Assembly: GCF_013149295.1 (NCBI RefSeq)
Contig: NZ_JABGCB010000018.1
Coordinates: 1-64,000, forward strand
Reading direction: 5' to 3'
From: Novosphingobium sp. SG751A
GTDB lineage: Bacteria > Pseudomonadota > Alphaproteobacteria > Sphingomonadales > Sphingomonadaceae
DNA: 64,000 bases
Under the pieces are notes generated by a model that worked only from the letters and a program-made list of their open reading frames with translations, searched no databases and was not told the origin of the DNA. A program made the translations under genes and the position numbers. Position 1 is the stretch's first letter; each line of letters begins with the position of its first letter. Below are positions 59,311 through 64,000 of the stretch, piece by piece.

Positions 59311-60758
59311 GCGCCCGCCCCGTCGCTGCCCTCGGGAATGCCGAGATATTGGTCGAGCGTCTGCTGAAACTGGCGCAGGCGGATTTCCTGATAATTGCCC
59401 AGATTGACGATGCCGGTCTTCGAGGCATGCAGCCCTTCCTGCACATAGGGCAGGTTGTCCATGTCCTGTTCGAACACATCGCCCAGAATGCCCAGTTCGG
59501 GCGCTTCGGTCCATTTCTGGTCCAGCCGCAGGAATTTCATCGGCACGCCGCGCGGATGTTTCTCGCCCTTTTTCACGCGCATCAGGATACGGACCTCCAT
59601 GATGCAGGTGTCGGGCGTTTTTCCGGGGCGCCAGCGATAGACGATATTGGGCATGAACCCGCCCCAGGGCGCGAAATTGGGAAACACATTATACACCAGC
59701 GCGTCGAGCAATTCGGCATCAGTGGCCTCGGAATGGTCATAGCCGGTCTGGGCGGTATAGGCGGCACGCATCTTGGCCCCCAGCGACTTGCGCGCGGTCA
59801 TACCTTCGGGAACCGAGACATAATAGGGATCGCCGCCCGCGTCATAATTGTCGCCGCTGCGCCCGTTATATTTGACGAATTCATCCACGATCCACTGCTG
59901 GTCGTGGGCGCTGGGGTCCAGATGGGGCGACATGATGCCGAAAGGCACCAGATTGACGTTCACATGATCGCCCCATGTCCAATAGGCGCTGTTGCAATCG
60001 CCGGTGAAGGGCAGGAGCTGGGGGTGGGTGACGATGGTGTGCCATGCCTCCATAAAGGCTTCGGCGGTCACTTTCCAATTGGCGGGCACTTCCTTGCCTA
60101 CCCACATGACGGTGGTGCATTCCTCATGCCGCCAGCGTTTGAAATGTTCGGGCAAGGGCGCCAGAAATTCCTCAAGGCTCTGCCCGCCCGGCTCCTCGCG
60201 CAGGAAGATATAGCCGCCCCATTGCCCGACCTCGACTGGAGGCAGCGACAGGTTGGCCTCCTCCAGATGCGCGAAGTCCCATTTGCAGGGCATGTGATTG
60301 AAACTGCCGTCCTTGTTCCAGGCAAAGCCGTGGAAGGGGCAGACGAAGCGGTCGGCATGGCCGTCTTCGGTCCGCAATTTGCGCCCGCGATGCAGACAGA
60401 CATTGTGCATCGCGCGCACCGAGCCATCGTCCTGACGGCTGATGAGGAAGGACCGGCCCGCGTTTTCATAAACCACATAATCGCCCGCTTCGGGCAGGTC
60501 CTCCTCGCGCGCGGCAAATTGCCAGACGCGGGGCCACATGCGCTCGCGTTCCAATTGGGCGAAATGCTCGCTGGTATAGCGCGCGGCGGCCAGAGGCTTG
60601 CTGCCCCGGTTCTGATAGGAGGGCGTGGTCAGCACATCGGGCGCGGGGCGCGAATCCTGCGCCATCAGTTCCAGCCAGCTTATGCCCTCGGACACCGGCA
60701 GGCCGCAGCTTTCCGGGGTCGGTTTGATACGTGTGGTGGTGGGGTCGCTATCCGCCAT
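59307..60758 (-). CDS. Rieske ring-hydroxylating oxygenase alpha subunit
   Basis: 483 aa. The Rieske cluster ligands are in CLHRGRKL and CPFHGFAW near residues 120-145. The mononuclear iron site is in AEAFMEAWHTIVTHPQLL with two histidines five residues apart. It would hydroxylate a ring or demethylate an aryl ether with electrons from a reductase not present in the window. AGGACGG lies upstream of the ATG at 60758; the longer frame has no such site. Divergent from an SDR, with an inverted repeat between them. Confidence 0.88.
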   Translation of the reverse strand: MADSDPTTTRIKPTPESCGLPVSEGISWLELMAQDSRPAPDVLTTPSYQNRGSKPLAAARYTSEHFAQLERERMWPRVWQFAAREEDLPEAGDYVVYENAGRSFLISRQDDGSVRAMHNVCLHRGRKLRTEDGHADRFVCPFHGFAWNKDGSFNHMPCKWDFAHLEEANLSLPPVEVGQWGGYIFLREEPGGQSLEEFLAPLPEHFKRWRHEECTTVMWVGKEVPANWKVTAEAFMEAWHTIVTHPQLLPFTGDCNSAYWTWGDHVNVNLVPFGIMSPHLDPSAHDQQWIVDEFVKYNGRSGDNYDAGGDPYYVSVPEGMTARKSLGAKMRAAYTAQTGYDHSEATDAELLDALVYNVFPNFAPWGGFMPNIVYRWRPGKTPDTCIMEVRILMRVKKGEKHPRGVPMKFLRLDQKWTEAPELGILGDVFEQDMDNLPYVQEGLHASKTGIVNLGNYQEIRLRQFQQTLDQYLGIPEGSDGAGA

Positions 60759-60812
60759 GATCGAGTTGCCGTCCTGTCCTCTCGTGCCGGGTCGAGGGCG
60801 CCCGGCTGTTGT

Positions 60813-60838
60813 GCCGATCATGGTCTATTATGGTCGGC
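60813..60838. promoter_or_regulatory. Inverted repeat between Rieske and SDR genes
   Basis: GCCGATCAT (60813-60821) and ATGGTCGGC (60830-60838), eight of nine positions paired, with an 8-base spacer. It lies 55 bases upstream of the Rieske start, between divergent genes. A candidate operator; no regulator gene adjoins it. Confidence 0.4.
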
Positions 60839-60930
60839 GGGGACAAGTCACCTTGCTGAAAGCATAGGTTTCGTTCGCACGGTAATCAGGCATGATGGGC
60901 CCAAGAGCATAAATCCTAGGAGAGCGATCA

Positions 60931-61710
60931 GTGGCCAGCAGGCTGGAAGGAAAAGTTGCGCTTGTGACGGGCGGCACCAGCGGGATCGGCGCAGGGGCGG
61001 TCAGGCGTCTGGCCGCAGAGGGTGCCAAAGTCGTGTTCACCGGATCGAAGGCGGATATTGGCGAGGCGCTGGCGGGCGAGGTCGGTGGGCTTTTCGTCAG
61101 CCACCGGGTCGAGGACGCCGCCGCATGGCCCGCGCTGATCGAGGCGGTGATGGGGGCCTATGGGCGGCTCGACATCGCTTTTGCCAATGCAGGCACCGAA
61201 CAGGGCGATGCCAGCATCGAGGACGTTTCCATTGAGGGATGGAGCAGGCTGATCGGCATCAACCAGACCGGTGTGATGCTGACCGTGCAGCATGCGATCC
61301 GCGCGATGGCCAAAAATGAGGGTGCGACCGGGGCGATCATCATCAATTCCAGCATGAATGCCGCGCGGCCCCTTGGCAATTACGTCACCTATTCCACCAC
61401 CAAGGCGGCGGTGGTGGCGCTGGCCAAATCGGCGGCGGTTTATTGCGGGCAGAAGAAATATCGCATCCGCGTCAATGCCATCCTGCCCGGCGTGGTGGAA
61501 ACCGACCTCATTCGCAACATCATGGAAAGCATGCCCGATCCGGCCGCCGTGCGCGCGATCTATGAGGGCATGGCGCCGCTCAACCGCATGGCGCGGGTCG
61601 AGGAAGTGGCGGGCCTTGTGGCCTATCTGGCCAGCGATGAGGCCGCCTTTGTTTCGGGCGCGGAAATCACGATCGATGGCGCCACCACCGCCGGCATGAT
61701 GGGAGTTTGA
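60931..61710 (+). CDS. SDR family oxidoreductase
   Basis: 259 aa. It has TGGTSGIGAGAVRRLAAEG, NAGTEQGD, catalytic Ser in NSSMNAARP, YSTTK with Tyr and Lys, and the C-terminal AEITIDGATTAGMMGV. GTG start with TAGGAGAG upstream. First of three consecutive SDR genes, probably oxidising the diol or alcohol made by the Rieske enzyme (inference). The gap to the next gene is 2 bases. Confidence 0.87.
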   Translation: MASRLEGKVALVTGGTSGIGAGAVRRLAAEGAKVVFTGSKADIGEALAGEVGGLFVSHRVEDAAAWPALIEAVMGAYGRLDIAFANAGTEQGDASIEDVSIEGWSRLIGINQTGVMLTVQHAIRAMAKNEGATGAIIINSSMNAARPLGNYVTYSTTKAAVVALAKSAAVYCGQKKYRIRVNAILPGVVETDLIRNIMESMPDPAAVRAIYEGMAPLNRMARVEEVAGLVAYLASDEAAFVSGAEITIDGATTAGMMGV

Positions 61711-61712
61711 CG

Positions 61713-62516
61713 ATGGGTAAGCTGGATGGACGCGTGGCGCTGGTCACGGGCGGTCTGCGGGGCATAGGCCTTGCCATTGCGACGCGGTTTGTGGCCGAAG
61801 GGGCGCAGGTTCTGCTGGCCGATCTGGACGCGGATGGCAGCGAGGCGGTGGGCGCGGCCCTGGCCGGGCTGGGGGATCAGGCCGCCTATATCAGCGCCAA
61901 TGTCACGGATGAGGCATCGTGGCATGCCATCGCCGAACATATGCGCAGCGCGTATGGCGCGGCGCATATTCTGGTCAACAATGCCGGGATAGACCTGACC
62001 GGTGCGGTTGAAAGCCTGAGCCTTGAGGCATGGCGGCGGATCATGGCGGTCAATGTCGACGGGGTGTTTTTGGGCACGCGGGCGCTGGTGCCGCTGATGG
62101 CGCAGAGCGGGGCCGATATTGCGGGCGGGGCCAGCATCATCAATGTCAGCTCGATCATGGGGATCGTCGGCTATTCCGAAGTTTCCGCCTATAATGCCAG
62201 CAAGGGCGCGGTGCGCCTGTTCACCAAGGGCATCGCCATCGAATTTGCCACCAAGCGCATGCCGATCCGCGCCAATTCGCTGCATCCCGGCTTTGTCAAA
62301 ACGCCTTTGCTCAACGCCGGGTTTCAGCGCTGGGTGGACAAGGGTTTTGCCCAGAAGCCGGAAGATCTGGTGGCCGCGATGGAGGGGGCAACGCCGATCG
62401 GCCGTCTGGCCGAACCATCGGAACTGGCCGGACCCGCGGTGTTCCTGGCGAGCGAAGACGCCAGCTATGTCACCGGGGCCGAACTGGTGGTCGATGGCGG
62501 CTGGACCGCGCAATAG
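61713..62516 (+). CDS. SDR family oxidoreductase
   Basis: 267 aa. TGGLRGIGLAIATRFVAEG, NNAGIDLTGAVES, Ser in NVSSIMGIVG, YNASK, and AELVVDGGWTAQ. The second of the three-gene SDR set. It resembles enzymes that oxidise cyclic alcohols or hydroxysteroids, but the substrate cannot be read. Ten bases separate it from the next gene. Confidence 0.87.
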   Translation: MGKLDGRVALVTGGLRGIGLAIATRFVAEGAQVLLADLDADGSEAVGAALAGLGDQAAYISANVTDEASWHAIAEHMRSAYGAAHILVNNAGIDLTGAVESLSLEAWRRIMAVNVDGVFLGTRALVPLMAQSGADIAGGASIINVSSIMGIVGYSEVSAYNASKGAVRLFTKGIAIEFATKRMPIRANSLHPGFVKTPLLNAGFQRWVDKGFAQKPEDLVAAMEGATPIGRLAEPSELAGPAVFLASEDASYVTGAELVVDGGWTAQ

Positions 62517-62526
62517 GGGAGGGTCG

Positions 62527-63303
62527 ATGAGCATTTCCCTGAACAATGTGGTGGCCGTGGTGACGGGCGCGCGCGGCGGCATCGGGCGCGAAGTGGTGCG
62601 CGCGATGAAGGAGGCGGGCGCTATTGTGGTGGCAACCGACATGGTCGCCCCCGGCGATGTCGGGGCCGATCATGCGCTGGCCCATGATGTTACGGCGGCG
62701 GGCGACTGGCAGGTGGTGGCCGATCTGGTGGCGCGCGAATATGGCCGCCTCGATGCGCTGGTCAATGTGGCCGCGATCAGCATCGTGGCCAGCATCGAGG
62801 AAACCCCGCTGGAGGAATGGCGGCGCATTCATCAGGTCAATGTGGAAAGCGTGATCGTAGGGGTGCAAACTCTGCTGCCGTTGCTCAAAGAAGGCGGTAA
62901 GGCGCGCAAGGGCGGCGCCTCGATTGTCAACTTCTCCAGCGTCGGCGGGATCAAGGGCGCGCCCTTCAACGGCGCCTATTGCACCAGCAAGGCGGCGGTC
63001 AAAATGCTGTCCAAGTGCATGGGCGCCGAATTTGCCGCGCTGGGCTACAATATCCGCGCCAACAGCGTGCATCCCGGCGGGATCGACACACCGATGTTGC
63101 AATCGATCATGCAGCGCTATGTCGATCTGGGCGCGGTGCCTTCGCTGGAGGTGTCGATGCAGGGGGTGATCGCGGCCCATCCCATCGGGCGGCTGGGGCG
63201 GCCCGAGGAAATGGCGGGCGGGGTGGTCTATCTCTGCTCGGAGGCGGCCAGTTTCGTGACATGCAGCGAATTTATGATGGATGGCGGCTATTGCATGAGC
63301 TGA
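62527..63303 (+). CDS. SDR family oxidoreductase
   Basis: 258 aa. TGARGGIGREVVRAMKEAG, VNVAAISIV, Ser in NFSSVGGIKG, YCTSK, and CSEFMMDGGYCMS. AGGGGAGGG before the ATG. Third of the three SDR genes; a hairpin follows its stop. All three differ enough that separate steps or stereochemistries are likely. Confidence 0.87.
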   Translation: MSISLNNVVAVVTGARGGIGREVVRAMKEAGAIVVATDMVAPGDVGADHALAHDVTAAGDWQVVADLVAREYGRLDALVNVAAISIVASIEETPLEEWRRIHQVNVESVIVGVQTLLPLLKEGGKARKGGASIVNFSSVGGIKGAPFNGAYCTSKAAVKMLSKCMGAEFAALGYNIRANSVHPGGIDTPMLQSIMQRYVDLGAVPSLEVSMQGVIAAHPIGRLGRPEEMAGGVVYLCSEAASFVTCSEFMMDGGYCMS

Positions 63304-63308
63304 TGAAC

Positions 63309-63341
63309 AAAGGCCCGACGGAGCGATCCTTCCGGGCCTTT
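63309..63341. terminator. Bidirectional terminator between convergent genes
   Basis: AAAGGCCCG (63309-63317) and CGGGCCTTT (63333-63341), a 9-bp stem with a 15-base loop, just after the third SDR stop and 3 bases before the 3' end of the convergent NTF2-like gene. Confidence 0.65.
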
Positions 63342-63343
63342 GC

Positions 63344-63775
63344 CTACCCTTGCGGCGTGACCACCGGGGGCAGCAGCATTGCCATGTCAAGCCGCGCGAT
63401 CAGCCAGCCATTGCCCCGCCGCACCAGTTCAAAAGCATAGCGCGCCTTGACCTCCAGCAGGTTGCCGTCCTTGCCCAGGCTGAAGGCATGGCCATAAGCC
63501 TGAACCTGCGCGGCGCCGGCGGGATCATAGGCGGTGACCGCGATATTGCTGATGAAATGGGCGTTTTGCGCCATGCCCGCAAAGGCGGTGACGAAAAATT
63601 CGCGCACCGCCGCGCGCCCCTTGATCTCGCCCATGCCCAGCGCGGCAAGGTCATAGATGCCATCAGGGGTAAACAGAGCGGCCACCCCATCGGCATCCCC
63701 GATCCGGTCCACCGCCAGCGCATAGGCGGCGGCCAGATCGGCGATGGCGATCCGCTCTGAAGGCGGGCAGGTCAT
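63344..63775 (-). CDS. SnoaL/NTF2-like protein
   Basis: 143 aa. IADLAAAYALAVDRIGDADGVAALFTPDGIYD followed by a C-terminal NGWLIARLDMAM strand, as in SnoaL-like and ring-hydroxylase beta-like proteins. Its ATG overlaps the stop of the Rieske alpha gene beyond it (ATGA), so it may be the small partner of that oxygenase or an unrelated isomerase. Confidence 0.78.
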   Translation of the reverse strand: MTCPPSERIAIADLAAAYALAVDRIGDADGVAALFTPDGIYDLAALGMGEIKGRAAVREFFVTAFAGMAQNAHFISNIAVTAYDPAGAAQVQAYGHAFSLGKDGNLLEVKARYAFELVRRGNGWLIARLDMAMLLPPVVTPQG

Positions 63776-64000
63776 CGGCGGCCCTCGACATAATCGTCCA
63801 GCAATTCGTGAAAGCGCTGGATGCGCTTTTCCTGCGCGGGCAGGAAACAACCCTTGAAGCCGCGCGAATTGAGGCCCTGCTGCTGGGTCGTGCCGATCGA
63901 GAGATCCTGATCGGCGACAAAGCCCAGCGAGACGCCGTCGCCATAGGTGCTGTGGCGCACCACGGCGTCATGGCGCAGGGGGACGGTGCCGATGGGCGTG
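63772..64000 (-). CDS. Rieske oxygenase alpha subunit, C-terminal end (runs off the window)
   Basis: The last 76 or so codons of a gene that continues past 64000. The visible part reads DQDLSIGTTQQQGLNSRGFKG and QRFHELLDDYVEGRR, a close match to the C-terminal tail common in Rieske ring-hydroxylating alpha subunits. No cluster-binding motifs are in the visible part. Confidence 0.7.
   Translation of the reverse strand, partial: TPIGTVPLRHDAVVRHSTYGDGVSLGFVADQDLSIGTTQQQGLNSRGFKGCFLPAQEKRIQRFHELLDDYVEGRR

Noticed and set aside
1..64000. CRISPR arrays, tRNA or rRNA genes
   Set aside because: No regularly spaced repeats or recognisable RNA gene sequences were seen in either strand by eye; short tRNA genes cannot be fully excluded without a search.

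Overview
The window is about 64 kb of GC-rich DNA from an alphaproteobacterium. It most likely comes from a sphingomonad close to Novosphingobium or Sphingobium. The grounds are GC-rich codon use, three TonB-dependent receptors, three NOV1/lignostilbene-type carotenoid-oxygenase homologues, a LigW-type decarboxylase, and a dense set of aromatic, alicyclic and acyl-CoA catabolic genes with many TGATG/ATGA overlaps. No rRNA, tRNA, CRISPR array or phage was seen. One IS6-family insertion sequence is present.

Layout. (1) 0.1-9.9 kb: a minus-strand operon (MFS permease, DUF3237, MLE-type enolase, MmsA). It faces an NTF2-like protein, a MarR regulator and a plus-strand TonB receptor plus stilbene oxygenase pair. 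Two near-identical 19-bp palindromes flank the regulator block and probably form the MarR regulon. (2) 9.9-19.7 kb: two more stilbene-oxygenase homologues, two AraC regulators, two secreted CDxxCL/NTF2-like proteins, a Tat carboxylesterase with a second MarR, and a small Tat-signal peptide gene. (3) 19.7-29.1 kb: a LysR gene bracketed by two copies of the same operator (CTATAAA-N5-TTTATAG). On one side is a TonB receptor-esterase operon. On the other is an operon of aldehyde dehydrogenase, LigW-like decarboxylase, DUF3237 and an AAHS-type permease. (4) 29.2-40.0 kb: FecI sigma factor, FecR anti-sigma and a FecA-type receptor, followed almost without gaps by a thiol-redox cassette (NTF2-like, DsbD/ScsB-like, peroxiredoxin-like, NTF2-like, YceI, thioredoxin reductase) and a convergent cupin. 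(5) 40.0-41.4 kb: an IS6 element truncating a VOC/glyoxalase gene. (6) 41.4-64 kb: a large catabolic region. It holds a KstD-like flavoprotein, four SDRs, an Hbd-type dehydrogenase, and a long minus-strand operon behind a LuxR solo (DUF35, thiolase-like, acyl-CoA dehydrogenase, 2-oxoacid dehydrogenase E1a/E1b/E2, VOC, acyl-CoA dehydrogenase, phosphotransferase-like, P450). Beyond it are another acyl-CoA dehydrogenase, ThuA, and two Rieske oxygenase alpha subunits, the second running off the window end.

How the parts may work together (inference). Regions 1-3 read as uptake and breakdown of plant-phenolic dimers. TonB receptors import them, NOV1-like enzymes cleave the stilbene C=C to aromatic aldehydes, the aldehyde dehydrogenase oxidises these, and the LigW-like enzyme removes a ring carboxylate. 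Region 6 looks like CoA-dependent breakdown of a ring or side-chain substrate of steroid or terpenoid type. The substrate cannot be read from sequence, and no ring-cleavage dioxygenase, ferredoxin or ferredoxin reductase is present in the window.
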